From NCBI GenBank assembly GCA_021811205.1, contig JAJZPK010000005.1, positions 1-25,066 of the forward strand: DNA of 25,066 nt. Reading direction: 5' to 3'. This DNA comes from Pseudomonadota bacterium. GTDB lineage: Bacteria > Pseudomonadota > Gammaproteobacteria > Burkholderiales > JABEVD01. The notes under the pieces were generated by a model. It saw only the letters and a list, made by a program, of their open reading frames with translations. It ran no database searches and was not told where the DNA came from. Positions within the stretch are counted from its first letter, which is position 1. Every line of letters starts with the position of its first letter. Positions 11,320 through 21,102 of this stretch are shown piece by piece. Both the position numbers and the translations under genes were made by a program.

Positions 11320-12237
11320 TCAGCTCGCTTCCAGCTTCTTTTCCGGCTTGATGAAGTCGGCGCGAGACACGCCCAGCCACATGACGATGGGGCTTGCGAC
11401 CAGCACGGAAGAATAGATGCCGAACAGGATGCCTATGGTGAGCGCGAGTGCGAAATAATGCAGCGCCTCGCCGCCGAAGAACAGCATCGAGGTGACCATG
11501 AGCTGCGTGCATCCGTGGGTGATGACGGTACGCGACATGGTCCGGGTAATCGCATTGTTGATGATCTCGGGCACGGAGCTTTTCCGCATCATGCGGAAAT
11601 TCTCCCTGATCCTGTCGAAAACGACGACCGATTCGTTCACCGAATAGCCGAGCACGGCCAGCACCGCGGCGAGCACCGGCAGCGAAAATTCCCACTGGAA
11701 GAACGAGAAGAAGCCGAGAATGATCACGACGTCGTGAAGATTGGCGATGATCGCGGCCAGCGCAAAGCGCCATTCGAAGCGGATGGCGAGGTAGCCCATG
11801 ATGCCCAGGGAAACGAGCAGAAGCGCAAGCGAACCGTTGTTGACGAGTTCGCGGCCAACCTGCGGGCCGACGAATTCGACCCTTCTCATCTCGACCGTGG
11901 GATCTGCCGATTTCAGATCTGCGAGCACGGTCTCGCTCTGCTTTGCGCCCGAGACATCGGCCCTGAGCGGCAGCCTGACCAGAATGTCCTGGGATGTGCC
12001 GAAATTCTGAACGGATACGTCGGGAAGCGCGCGCAGCGTATTCCTCACCTTCTCTATGTCCACGGGATGCGCATAATGCACTTCCATCACGGTGCCGCCC
12101 GTGAAATCGATGCCGAAATGAAGTCCGCGCGTTGCAAGCATGAAGACTGCGGCGATGAAGGTCACGAGCGAAATCGCGGTCGTGAACTTCCCGTAGCTCA
12201 TGAAGGGGATGTCTTTTTTGATCCTGAAGAATTCCAT
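11320..12237 (-). CDS. secF: SecF, preprotein translocase accessory subunit
   Basis: A 305-residue RND-type membrane protein that works with SecD and YajC to use proton-motive force in late steps of SecYEG translocation. It has an N-terminal helix, a periplasmic domain starting with G-I-D-F-T-G-G-T (family motif) and the C-terminal five-helix block with L-G-Y-S-V-N-E-S-V-V-V-F-D-R-I-R-E-N. It lies 10 bases after secD and overlaps nothing. The C-terminus is short and basic (K-P-E-K-K). Confidence 0.97.
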   Translation of the reverse strand: MEFFRIKKDIPFMSYGKFTTAISLVTFIAAVFMLATRGLHFGIDFTGGTVMEVHYAHPVDIEKVRNTLRALPDVSVQNFGTSQDILVRLPLRADVSGAKQSETVLADLKSADPTVEMRRVEFVGPQVGRELVNNGSLALLLVSLGIMGYLAIRFEWRFALAAIIANLHDVVIILGFFSFFQWEFSLPVLAAVLAVLGYSVNESVVVFDRIRENFRMMRKSSVPEIINNAITRTMSRTVITHGCTQLMVTSMLFFGGEALHYFALALTIGILFGIYSSVLVASPIVMWLGVSRADFIKPEKKLEAS

Positions 12238-12247
12238 TTCTCTTCCC

Positions 12248-14050
12248 TTATCCGATCATGAGCTTCGAAACCCTGCGCCTGCCGTAAGCGAAATTGACGA
12301 TCGCGCGGGAGACGAGCACAGCGCTGAACATCGAGGTGAGGATGCCCAGACAGAGCACGACGGCGAACCCCTTGATCGGACCCGAACCGAATATGAAGAG
12401 CGCGATGCCGGCAATCAGGGTGGTGATGTTCGAATCCAGGATGGTGCCGAAGGCGCGCTCGTATCCGGCATTGATCGCGGCCTGCGGGGTATTGCCGTTC
12501 CTGATCTCGTCACGAATCCTTTCGTTGATGAGCACGTTGGCGTCGATCGCCATGCCGAGGGTCAGCGCAATACCGGCCATGCCAGGCAGCGTCAATGTCG
12601 CCTGTAGCAGCGAGAGGACTGCGACCAGAAGCAGCAGGTTGGCCCCGAGCGCGACCACGGAGACAAATCCGAACAGCATGTAATAGAGGGTCATGAAGAT
12701 GCTGATCGCGATGAAGCCGAACATGGTCGAGTCGAAACCCTTCCTGATGTTGTCCGCGCCCAGGCTCGGCCCCACCGTCCTCTCCTCGATGATTTCCATG
12801 GGCGCCGCGAGCGCGCCGGCTCTCAAGAGCAGCGCGACGTCATGCGCCTCCCCTGTCGTCATGTGCCCCGAAATCTGCACGCGTCCGCCGCCGATCTCCT
12901 CCCGGATGACAGGGGCGGTGACGACTTCGGCTATTCCTTTTTCGATCAGCAGGATGGCCATGCGCTTGCCCACGTTGTCGGCCGTGACCTGTTTGAAGAT
13001 GCGGGTACCCGTGCTGTCGAGGTTGATGTGAACCGCAGGCTCTCCCGTGCTGTTGTCGAATCCGGGCTGCGCATCGTTGATGTGCTCGCCGGTCAGGACG
13101 ACGTTCTTTTTCACGAGGATCGGCGCACCACCGCGCTCCTTCAGGAGCTCGTCGCCGAAGGGAATCTGGCCTGCAAGCGCAGCCTTGATGTCATGCTCGT
13201 CGTCGACCATGTGGATTTCGAGGGTCGCGGTCCTGCCCAGGATGTCTTTCGCTTTCGCCGTGTCCTGGACGCCTGGAAGCTCGACGACGACCCTGTCTGC
13301 ACCCTGCTGCTGGATGATGGGCTCGGCAACGCCGAGTTCGTTGACCCTGTTGCGCAAGGTAGTGATGTTCTGCTGGATGGCGAATTCCTGTATCTTCGTC
13401 ACGGCTGCAGGCTTGAACTGGGCAGTGATGCCCAGGCCGGAAGAGATCAGAAGCAGATCGGGGAATTTCCTGGAAATTTCATCCTTCGCCTTGCTCATCG
13501 CATCCTTGTCGTCGAAATGCAGATCGAGCTCGTCTCCCTGGCGGCTGATTCCGGAATAGCGCACGTCGGCATCCCTCAGGTCGGCCCTGATTTCGCCGAG
13601 GTTCCTGTCCATCGCCATGGTGATGGCGGCCTTCATGTCGACCTGCATCAGGAAGTGCACCCCGCCCCTCAAGTCAAGCCCGAGGTACATCGGCAGCGCG
13701 CCGAGGCTTCTCAGCCATGCAGGCGACCTGGGAATCAGGTTGAGCGCGACGACATAGCCCTGCCCGATGCCGTTCTGGATCAGATCCTTCGCTTTCAGCT
13801 GGAGATCAGTGCTCCTGAAGCTGACCTTGAGGCTCGCCGGATCTTCGTACATGGCTTCATATGGCGTGCCGGAAGCCTTGAGCACCGTTTCCACCTTCGT
13901 CATCAGGGCAGAATCGATCTTTTCAGAAGGATTGACCGACGAGATCTGAACGGCGGGCGCTTCACCGAAGAAATTGGGCAGAGAATAGAGCAGTCCGATG
14001 ACGAGGACCAGCCCGATGATGAGGTTCTTCCAGAGGGGATATCGGTTCAT
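12248..14050 (-). CDS. secD: SecD, preprotein translocase accessory subunit
   Basis: A 600-residue protein, family-normal. It has a first helix (about 8-25), the periplasmic P1 head and the D-L-R-G-G-V-H-F-L-M motif at about 120. The C-terminal RND helices carry G-M-A-I-D-A-N-V-L-I-N-E-R-I-R-D-E, which contains a proton-relay Asp. The ATG at 14050 is used because it falls one base after the yajC stop and starts the family sequence M-N-R-Y-P-L-W-K; the open frame further upstream lies inside yajC and has no family character. Confidence 0.97.
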   Translation of the reverse strand: MNRYPLWKNLIIGLVLVIGLLYSLPNFFGEAPAVQISSVNPSEKIDSALMTKVETVLKASGTPYEAMYEDPASLKVSFRSTDLQLKAKDLIQNGIGQGYVVALNLIPRSPAWLRSLGALPMYLGLDLRGGVHFLMQVDMKAAITMAMDRNLGEIRADLRDADVRYSGISRQGDELDLHFDDKDAMSKAKDEISRKFPDLLLISSGLGITAQFKPAAVTKIQEFAIQQNITTLRNRVNELGVAEPIIQQQGADRVVVELPGVQDTAKAKDILGRTATLEIHMVDDEHDIKAALAGQIPFGDELLKERGGAPILVKKNVVLTGEHINDAQPGFDNSTGEPAVHINLDSTGTRIFKQVTADNVGKRMAILLIEKGIAEVVTAPVIREEIGGGRVQISGHMTTGEAHDVALLLRAGALAAPMEIIEERTVGPSLGADNIRKGFDSTMFGFIAISIFMTLYYMLFGFVSVVALGANLLLLVAVLSLLQATLTLPGMAGIALTLGMAIDANVLINERIRDEIRNGNTPQAAINAGYERAFGTILDSNITTLIAGIALFIFGSGPIKGFAVVLCLGILTSMFSAVLVSRAIVNFAYGRRRVSKLMIG

Positions 14051-14051
14051 T

Positions 14052-14378
14052 TCAGTTCGCGGATTTGATCGTTCCCTTGGGCAGGACGGTCTGGACAGCG
14101 GTCTTCTGCGCCTGCACTTCGACATTCGCAGCGATCTCGATCGTGACGTAATTCTCGCCAACCTTGACCACGCGCCCGAGCACGCCGCCTGAAGTCACCA
14201 CCTCGTCGCCTTTCTGCAGCGCATCGAGCATCGCCTTCATTTCCTTGGAGCGCTTCATCTGCGGACGGATCAGCATGAAGTAGAACACCACGAAAATGAG
14301 CACAAGCGGCGCGAATCCCATCAGGCCGGATCCTTGGGGGGCACCGGCGCCCTGGGCATAGGCGGAAGCAATGAACAT
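14052..14378 (-). CDS. yajC: YajC, Sec translocase accessory protein
   Basis: A 108-residue single-span membrane protein that associates with SecDF. It has a short periplasmic N-terminus, a hydrophobic span (about 20-38, ending F-Y-F-M-L-I-R-P-Q) and a cytoplasmic domain with G-D-E-V-V-T-S-G-G-V-L-G and the E-I-A section. GGAGAAA precedes the ATG. It lies between tgt and secD as in many proteobacteria. Confidence 0.95.
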   Translation of the reverse strand: MFIASAYAQGAGAPQGSGLMGFAPLVLIFVVFYFMLIRPQMKRSKEMKAMLDALQKGDEVVTSGGVLGRVVKVGENYVTIEIAANVEVQAQKTAVQTVLPKGTIKSAN

Positions 14379-14416
14379 GTTTTCTCCTTGGGTCTTGCCG
14401 AATCAAAACGATAATT

Positions 14417-16521
<2,105 letters not shown>

Positions 16522-16581
16522 CCGGGCATTTTACCTTATTGCGTAATGATGCGCTTTGCAGGATAATTTCTGGCTTCCCTG

Positions 16582-16668
16582 GCCGGGATGGCGGAATTGG
16601 TAGACGCACGGGACTCAAAATCCCGCGATGGTAACATCATGGGGGTTCGATTCCCCCTCCCGGCACCA
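16582..16668 (+). tRNA. tRNA-Leu (anticodon CAA)
   Basis: An 87-base type II tRNA including an encoded CCA. The acceptor stem GCCGGGA pairs with TCCCGGC, the anticodon stem CGGGA/TCCCG encloses loop CTCAAAA giving anticodon CAA, a long variable arm is present, and the T-loop is TTCGATT. It reads UUG codons. It is intact, unlike the two tRNA-Leu(UAA) fragments near 17.7 and 18.4 kb. Confidence 0.97.
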
Positions 16669-16677
16669 TGCTGCGGA

Positions 16678-17136
16678 TCATTCGACCTTCTTGGCGCAAT
16701 ACATTTTCGAGCCGCCATCGTAGTTCGTGATTATTCTCGATCCGGTTTTCGACGCATAGCCATCTGCATTCATCTGAAAATCGACCTTGCGCCCCTGATA
16801 GTCGCCGATCTTCTTCACGAGGTCAGCCGGAGCATCTTCGAAAACCGCCCCGATGAATTCGTAGTCGCTCGTCCCGTCTCCGACGAACAGGTATTTCAGG
16901 GTCGCACCGAACAGCTTTTCACCGGTCACATCGAACCAGTATGCCCGCCCCTCCCGCTTCTGCGGGGGGCCGTATCTTTGGGAAATCCAGTTGATATAGA
17001 AATTCTGGTCGATCTCGTCCAGGCAGAAGAGTCCTCCGCCTATCGTTTCCGAAAATCCGGAATCGACTGCATGAGCAGACAGCGCGAAAAGAAGCGAAAA
17101 GAGGCAAACAGCTTTCGCGATGCTTTTTTCTTTCAC
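16678..17136 (-). CDS. Secreted protein of unknown function
   Basis: A 152-residue protein not recognised. The GTG at 17136 is preferred because GGGGGAA lies just upstream and it gives a clean signal peptide (K-E-K-S-I-A-K-A basic end, hydrophobic core, cleavage after A-H-A). An upstream ATG at 17190 would add 18 residues, hide the signal and overlap the promoter region of the divergent gene. The mature part has two cysteines (L-F-C-L-D and M-Y-C-A-K) that could form a disulfide, and aromatic-rich stretches. It is convergent with tRNA-Leu, nine bases after it. Confidence 0.75.
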   Translation of the reverse strand: MKEKSIAKAVCLFSLLFALSAHAVDSGFSETIGGGLFCLDEIDQNFYINWISQRYGPPQKREGRAYWFDVTGEKLFGATLKYLFVGDGTSDYEFIGAVFEDAPADLVKKIGDYQGRKVDFQMNADGYASKTGSRIITNYDGGSKMYCAKKVE

Positions 17137-17154
17137 CGCATTCCCCCGGATGGC

Positions 17155-17183
17155 CTGACGGCCATTATCCCACAGGCTATAAT
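17155..17183 (+). promoter_or_regulatory. Putative sigma-70 promoter for the DUF192 gene
   Basis: CTGACG (17155-17160), exactly 17 bases, then a perfect TATAAT (17178-17183). The predicted transcription start, about 17190, is at most two bases before the ATG at 17192, so the transcript would be essentially leaderless. Confidence 0.55.
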
Positions 17184-17191
17184 TGGCCACG

Positions 17192-17650
17192 ATGAAAATC
17201 CAGCATGCATTTTATTGTCTGACGCTCGCCGTAGCTTTCCAGGTCGGCCAAAGCGCACAAGCGGAAAATGACTTCATTCTGCTGCAGGTTCGCGGTCAAA
17301 CCGTGCTGTCGGAAGCCGCCGTCGGCGAAAAGAAGCTTGAAAAAGGGCTGATGTACAGAACTTCGCTCAATGAAAACCAGGGCATGCTTTTCGTTTTTCC
17401 CACCGCAGGCATTCACCCCTTCTGGATGAAGAATACCCTGATTCCTCTCAGCATCGCATTCCTGGACAGCCAGGGCAAAATCCTCAATATCGAGGAGATG
17501 GCCCCGATGACTCTAACGTACCACAACCCGACCACGCCGGCAAAACTCGCGCTTGAAATGAATCGGGAATGGTTCACAGCCCACGGCGTCAAGCCCGGCG
17601 ACAGGATCACCTGCGCGGACGGAAACGGCCTGAAATGCGTCCCGCATTAA
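17192..17650 (+). CDS. DUF192 secreted protein
   Basis: A 152-residue protein with a signal peptide (cleavage after A-Q-A, about residue 23) and the DUF192 signature: K-G-L-M-Y-R-T-S-L, G-M-L-F-V-F-P, F-W-M-K-N-T-L-I-P-L and I-E-E-M-x-P. The biochemical role of DUF192 is not established. The ATG at 17192 is preferred over an in-frame TTG at 17183, because the TTG overlaps the TATAAT box. No Shine-Dalgarno is visible, consistent with a leaderless start. The gene ends six bases before the first tRNA-Leu(UAA) fragment, so it is probably the last intact core gene here. Confidence 0.88.
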   Translation: MKIQHAFYCLTLAVAFQVGQSAQAENDFILLQVRGQTVLSEAAVGEKKLEKGLMYRTSLNENQGMLFVFPTAGIHPFWMKNTLIPLSIAFLDSQGKILNIEEMAPMTLTYHNPTTPAKLALEMNREWFTAHGVKPGDRITCADGNGLKCVPH

Positions 17651-17655
17651 CAGCA

Positions 17656-17709
17656 ATGGCGCGGAACCGGAATCGAACCGGTAGGAAAATCGCCTTCCGG
17701 CGGATTTGA
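17656..17709 (-). repeat. Degenerate tRNA-Leu(UAA) 3'-half fragment, copy A (old attachment-site remnant)
   Basis: It nearly matches copy B at 18401: a core of more than 20 bases covering the T-arm is identical, as is the stretch CGCCTTCCGGCGGATTT. Copy A has a two-base loss in the acceptor end and an altered anticodon loop, so it cannot form a tRNA. Read on the minus strand it is the variable arm, T-arm and 3' acceptor strand. Interpreted as a scar of site-specific integration at tRNA-Leu(UAA). Confidence 0.75.
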
Positions 17710-17755
17710 TCCCCCTTGCCTTGCGTTTGGTGTACCGTTAAGCCACGATACACAC

Positions 17756-18034
17756 ACGATCCGAAGTTTCAAGCACCGCGGCCTGGAAGCATTTTTCGAA
17801 ACCGGCACGAAGGCAGGCATCCAGCCCCACCACGAATCCAGACTTCGGCGACAACTCAAACAGCTCGATCGAGTCAAAGCGCCGCAGGACATGAACCTCC
17901 AGGGCTGGAAATTGCATCCTCTTTCGACCGGTCACTGGTCGGTCTGGGTAAACGGCAACTGGATGCTGACTTTTGCATTCGAAGGCGGGGATGCCGTTCT
18001 CGTCGATTATCAGGAATACCATCAGGAGAACATC
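17756..18034 (+). pseudogene. higB: HigB-like toxin, inactivated and fused in frame to HigA
   Basis: The translated frame matches the RelE-superfamily HigB toxin along its full length (I-R-S-F-K-H-R-G-L-E-A-F-F-E-T-G through V-D-Y-Q-E-Y-H), an mRNA-cleaving ribosome-dependent nuclease in active members. Three things are wrong. The expected start codon is ACG (17756), and no ATG, GTG or TTG occurs in frame back to the DUF192 stop. The expected stop after Y-H is CAG (18023), so the frame runs into higA. The conserved Arg of N-W-R-x-x-F is Met (N-W-M-L-T-F). The first in-frame ATG (17891) would give only the C-terminal half fused to HigA. Probably a disarmed toxin. Confidence 0.75.
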
Positions 18035-18346
18035 ATGGCACGCATGTACAACCCGCCGCATCCGGGCGATACGCTGAGGGAAGATGTATTGCCCGCACTG
18101 CGACTCACCGTGACCGAAGCCGCGAAGCAGCTCGGCATCACGCGCACAGCGCTTTCACGCATCCTGAACGGGCGCGCCGGTATCTCCCCCGAGATGGCCA
18201 GAAGGATCGAAGCATGGCTAGGGCGTGAGCATGGCGGAAGCGCCGAGGTATGGCTTGGCACGCAGATGGATTACGACCTGTGGCAAGCCGAGCAGAAACC
18301 GGCTCCCAAGGTCGAGCGCGCCCCGGTCGAAAAGCTGACGGCGTGA
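18035..18346 (+). CDS. higA: HigA-like antitoxin (XRE-family DNA-binding protein)
   Basis: A 103-residue protein beginning M-A-R-M-Y-N-P-P-H-P-G, the usual start of HigA antitoxins, with a helix-turn-helix (A-A-K-Q-L-G-I-T-R-T-A-L-S-R-I-L-N-G) and W-L-G-x-Q-x-x-Y-D-L-W in the C-terminal part. AGGAG lies eight bases upstream of the ATG, inside what is now read-through coding sequence. HigA binds HigB and represses the operon; here the antitoxin looks intact although the toxin does not. The locus sits between two tRNA-Leu(UAA) fragments, so it arrived with, or is the remainder of, an integrated element. Confidence 0.88.
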   Translation: MARMYNPPHPGDTLREDVLPALRLTVTEAAKQLGITRTALSRILNGRAGISPEMARRIEAWLGREHGGSAEVWLGTQMDYDLWQAEQKPAPKVERAPVEKLTA

Positions 18347-18400
18347 TTTGGCCGATATCCAAGCGCTTTGTACCGGTGCAAAAGACAACCAGGTGATGAA

Positions 18401-18460
18401 TGGTGCCCGGAACCGGAATCGAACCGGTAGGGAAGTCGCCTTCCGGCGGATTTTAAGTCC
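18401..18460 (-). repeat. tRNA-Leu(UAA) 3'-half, copy B (probable att site of the integrated element)
   Basis: Read on the minus strand this is GGACTTAAAATCC (anticodon loop CTTAAAA, anticodon UAA), a long variable arm, a complete T-arm with TTCGATT and the 3' acceptor strand ending in CCA. The 5' half of the tRNA is absent. This is the classic footprint left when a tyrosine integrase recombines into the 3' half of a tRNA gene. The integrase gene begins 80 bases to the right. The orientation predicts that the intact tRNA-Leu(UAA), on the minus strand, lies at the far right end of the element, outside this window. Confidence 0.85.
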
Positions 18461-18539
18461 GAATTGTACCCCTTATTTGACAATAAGTTACGTTGCATTT
18501 TACAATATTTCCCGTCACAATCCCGTTTTCGAGGTCACC

Positions 18540-19535
18540 ATGGCTTTCATCCGCAAGGTCGGCGATTACCAATTCGAAGCCCAAATTAACCGGAAAAACT
18601 ACCCGCGTCAATCCAGGACATTCGAGACAAAAGCGGATGCAGAGAAATGGGGGCGCATGATCGAGTCGGAAATGGATCGCGGCATTTTCGTCAGCCGCGC
18701 CGAAGCCGAGAACACCACCTTAAAGGAGGCGCTCGAGCGATACCTGGAAGAAGTCACGTCCCGGAAGAAGGGAGTACGACAGGAAGCGGCCAGGATCAAT
18801 ACCTGGATCGATCACAAGCTATCATCCCGGACGCTTGCCGCCATCCGGGGAGCTGACATGGCGAAATACCGAGATGACATGCGCAAAGCCGGAAAAGCTG
18901 AAAACACGATCAGGCTTTCCATGGCAATCATCAGCCATCTCTACAAAGTCGCTTCGACCGAATGGGGAATTGAGGGCCTTTCTAACCCGGTAGCCAAGAT
19001 CGCCAAAGCGGGCGGTTCGAAAGAGCGCGACAGACGGCTCGAAGATGATGAAGAAGCCAGGCTGATGAAGGTACTGGACGAGCATTGCAGGAATCCTTTC
19101 ATCAAACCTGCCGTTCAGTTCGCCATCGAGACGGCCATGCGACAAGGAGAGATCATCAAAATGCGCTGGGAGCATGTAAACCTCGCCAAGTGCACGTTGC
19201 TGATCCCTGACCGAAAAAATGACCAAACGGATACCATACCTCTATTCCCTCCCGCCAAAGCGATTCTGGAGAGTTTGCCGCGCAACTTAAGCGGCAAGGT
19301 GTTTGATGTCTCCCAGGATGCCCTTTCCAGGGCTTTCACGAGTGCCTGCAAGAATGCGAATCCAAGAATCGAAGACCTGCATTTTCATGACCTTCGACAC
19401 GAAGCCACGAGCCGTTTATTCGAAATGGGTATGCAGATCCAGGAGGTTCGGAAGATAACTGGCCATAAAACGCTATCGCAGCTCATGCGCTATACACATG
19501 TACGTGCAGAAGACTTGCTGAAGAAATATGGATAA
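18540..19535 (+). CDS. Tyrosine recombinase/integrase
   Basis: A 331-residue phage-type integrase. It has an N-terminal arm-binding region, a SAM-like core-binding domain (about 60-150) and a catalytic domain with Arg201 (A-M-R-Q-G-E-I), a Lys near 226, His283-x-x-Arg286 (H-D-L-R-H), His309 (G-H-K-T-L) and the nucleophile Tyr318 (M-R-Y-T-H). All catalytic positions are present. The ATG at 18540 is chosen because it starts M-A-F-I-R-K-V-G; the open frame further upstream runs through the tRNA fragment. A weak GAGG precedes it. Its place beside the tRNA fragment, transcribed away from it, points to tRNA-Leu(UAA) as its target. Confidence 0.95.
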   Translation: MAFIRKVGDYQFEAQINRKNYPRQSRTFETKADAEKWGRMIESEMDRGIFVSRAEAENTTLKEALERYLEEVTSRKKGVRQEAARINTWIDHKLSSRTLAAIRGADMAKYRDDMRKAGKAENTIRLSMAIISHLYKVASTEWGIEGLSNPVAKIAKAGGSKERDRRLEDDEEARLMKVLDEHCRNPFIKPAVQFAIETAMRQGEIIKMRWEHVNLAKCTLLIPDRKNDQTDTIPLFPPAKAILESLPRNLSGKVFDVSQDALSRAFTSACKNANPRIEDLHFHDLRHEATSRLFEMGMQIQEVRKITGHKTLSQLMRYTHVRAEDLLKKYG

Positions 19536-19565
19536 TCTAACATATTGAACTGATGACAAGGAATC

Positions 19566-19760
19566 ATGATGACGGCCTCCGCGCTCAAACAAGTAACTGA
19601 CAAGCGATATCGAGTAGAACCATCCCTTGACGATCTCAAGAAGGAAATGGCCTCATTTGCGATCGAATTGAAAAAAGATCCAAAAGCGGCACGTCAGTTT
19701 CTTCGTGATGCAGGAATACTTACGTCCAAAGGAACACTTAAAAAAGCCTATAGGGGATGA
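19566..19760 (+). CDS. Small protein, likely antitoxin partner of the next gene
   Basis: A 64-residue protein with predicted helices (L-D-D-L-K-K-E-M-A-S-F-A-I-E-L-K-K-D) and a charged C-terminus (G-T-L-K-K-A-Y-R-G). Not recognised as a named family. It is 30 bases after the integrase, with AAGGA upstream; a second ATG three bases in is equally possible. Its stop overlaps the start of the next gene as ATGA, the usual layout of small antitoxin then toxin. Base composition is more AT-rich than the core genes to the left, which supports acquisition. Confidence 0.7.
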   Translation: MMTASALKQVTDKRYRVEPSLDDLKKEMASFAIELKKDPKAARQFLRDAGILTSKGTLKKAYRG

Positions 19761-20359
19761 GCAAATCTGAAGGGCGTTGGTCGCTCTATAAAACACAGCC
19801 GTCTTTTGTGCTTGGATTTCATGGCTGTGATGAAAGTCTTGCTGAAAAAATATTGCGTGGAAAAACTTCTCACCTACACCCAAGTAATAACGATTACGAT
19901 TGGCTGGGGAACGGGATATATTTCTGGGAAAGCAATCCACAGCGTGCATTAGATTTTGCAATCGAAGCAGCAAAAGGGGGAATAAATTCACGCGGTAAAA
20001 TAAAATCCCCTTTTGTTCTTGGAGCAATCATAGACTTAGGACGATGCCTAAATCTTGTAGACAGTTCAGCGCTTGAACAATTAGCCTTTGGCTATGATCT
20101 TCTTCATCTGCTCGGAGAATATCCGTTGCCAACAAATGGGAAAGATCTGAAGGCACGCCGCTTAGATTGTGCCGCCATCGAAACTCTCCATCAATATAGA
20201 AGAAAAAGCGATCTTCAGCCCTATGACAGTGTTCGAGGAGTATTCTGGGAAGGTGATGATCTCTATCCTGGAGCCGGATTCAAGAAGAAGAATCATATTC
20301 AAATTTGTGTTCGAACCTCTGCATGTATCAAAGGATATTTTCGTCCAATTGAAGCTTAG
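19757..20359 (+). CDS. Putative toxin with ADP-ribosyltransferase-like features
   Basis: A 200-residue protein. Seen: F-H-G-C (His22) on an early strand, an N-D-Y-D-W-L-G-N-G-I-Y-F-W-E segment (Tyr55), and a later F-W-E-G-D-D-L-Y-P-G-A-G-F (Glu165). A His, a Tyr in G-x-Y/F-x-W/T and a late acidic residue, in this order, are the layout of H-Y-E type ADP-ribosyltransferases; that assignment is inference from pattern only. The AT-rich composition, the four-base overlap with a small upstream gene and the place next to an integrase favour a toxin or defence role. Other possibility: an uncharacterised protein of mobile elements. No signal peptide or membrane helix. Confidence 0.6.
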   Translation: MSKSEGRWSLYKTQPSFVLGFHGCDESLAEKILRGKTSHLHPSNNDYDWLGNGIYFWESNPQRALDFAIEAAKGGINSRGKIKSPFVLGAIIDLGRCLNLVDSSALEQLAFGYDLLHLLGEYPLPTNGKDLKARRLDCAAIETLHQYRRKSDLQPYDSVRGVFWEGDDLYPGAGFKKKNHIQICVRTSACIKGYFRPIEA

Positions 20360-20377
20360 CGCTTAAGGGGGACATGT

Positions 20378-20494
20378 GTGGATCCTGGCCTGGAATGCAA
20401 TTTCGAAGCCGCCGTTTCCATCCTCAACGACCTAATCTGGCGAACAAGCCTCGAAAAGCTCGCCGAGCTAAAGAAAGAGGAACTATATACATAG
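20378..20494 (+). CDS. Possible small protein (38 residues)
   Basis: A GTG start with AAGGGGGA upstream opens a frame ending at TAG, encoding an amphipathic acidic peptide (E-A-A-V-S-I-L-N-D-L-I-W, then L-E-K-L-A-E-L-K-K-E-E-L). The composition looks protein-like and helical, but the frame is short and could be the tail of a degraded gene. Follows the putative toxin by 18 bases. Confidence 0.3.
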   Translation: MDPGLECNFEAAVSILNDLIWRTSLEKLAELKKEELYT

Positions 20495-20613
20495 CTCCCT
20501 GTAGTAAGCCGAACGCCTATATGGGTATGAATTGAACGGCAGAACATGGGATCAGATGTCGGCACTTTCTTCTCTCTAACAAGATCGCTCATGACTTTAA
20601 TGGTGGGCGGAGT

Positions 20614-21102
20614 CTACCAGGTATCTTCAAAAACTCTTTTTTTCAGCATAGGACAGTACTCGTCGCAGATTAGTTTGATCTTGACTTCATGTTCAAGCCG
20701 GAGTCCTTCGCGCACGTCCCAAAAAAGCGAGCGAAGATCCTCTCGCCGATCGGTTGAGGCCAAGCCAACAAGATCATGCAAACTCGACATGGCTAACTCG
20801 AATTTAAAAGCAGCCATGTCGTCCGCGCGGGCCTGGTCGAGCAGCGCCGGGAATTGGCTGTCCAACCATGCGAACCAGTCGTGAAGGAAGTGCACCTGCT
20901 CGCCGTCGACCATGATCGTCGTCGATCCCGCCGAGTCGGCCAGAAATCGTGAGCGATACGGCTCCGGAATATCCGATGGGCGAACAAAATAGCCCCTGCC
21001 TTCAGAGAAGGTGACGGGTGTTTCATGCACTAGGCTTTCTCGCTCTGTCATGTGCTGTTCTGCATAAGTTCTCGTAAACACGATTTTAGGCGATTTTGGC
21101 AA
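20614..21102 (-). CDS. Hypothetical protein
   Basis: Up to 162 residues, not recognised. The outermost start is a TTG with no clear Shine-Dalgarno; an ATG at 21051 would give 145 residues and is an equal candidate. The sequence is acidic and rich in Trp/Phe/Leu (H-F-L-H-D-W-F-A-W-L-D-S-Q-F-P-A-L-L) and probably forms a small helical cytosolic protein. The C-terminal E-H-E-V-K-I-K-L-I-C-D-E-Y-C-P-M-L-K-K loosely resembles the frame encoded divergently at 21096. No membrane segment or signal. Position between the toxin-like gene and the fluoride operon marks it as element cargo. Confidence 0.5.
   Translation of the reverse strand: MPKSPKIVFTRTYAEQHMTERESLVHETPVTFSEGRGYFVRPSDIPEPYRSRFLADSAGSTTIMVDGEQVHFLHDWFAWLDSQFPALLDQARADDMAAFKFELAMSSLHDLVGLASTDRREDLRSLFWDVREGLRLEHEVKIKLICDEYCPMLKKRVFEDTW

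Noticed and set aside
12842..14068. A 408-residue open frame antisense to secD
   Set aside because: It mirrors secD codons and has no recognisable domain or ribosome site.
17656..17760. A possible intact tRNA gene on the minus strand
   Set aside because: The T-arm is fine but the anticodon loop is shortened, the acceptor strand is damaged and no matching 5' half is found, so it is a fragment.
20356..20592. A 78-residue minus-strand frame
   Set aside because: Ser/Arg-rich composition and no ribosome site; it is opposite the better small plus-strand frame at 20378.
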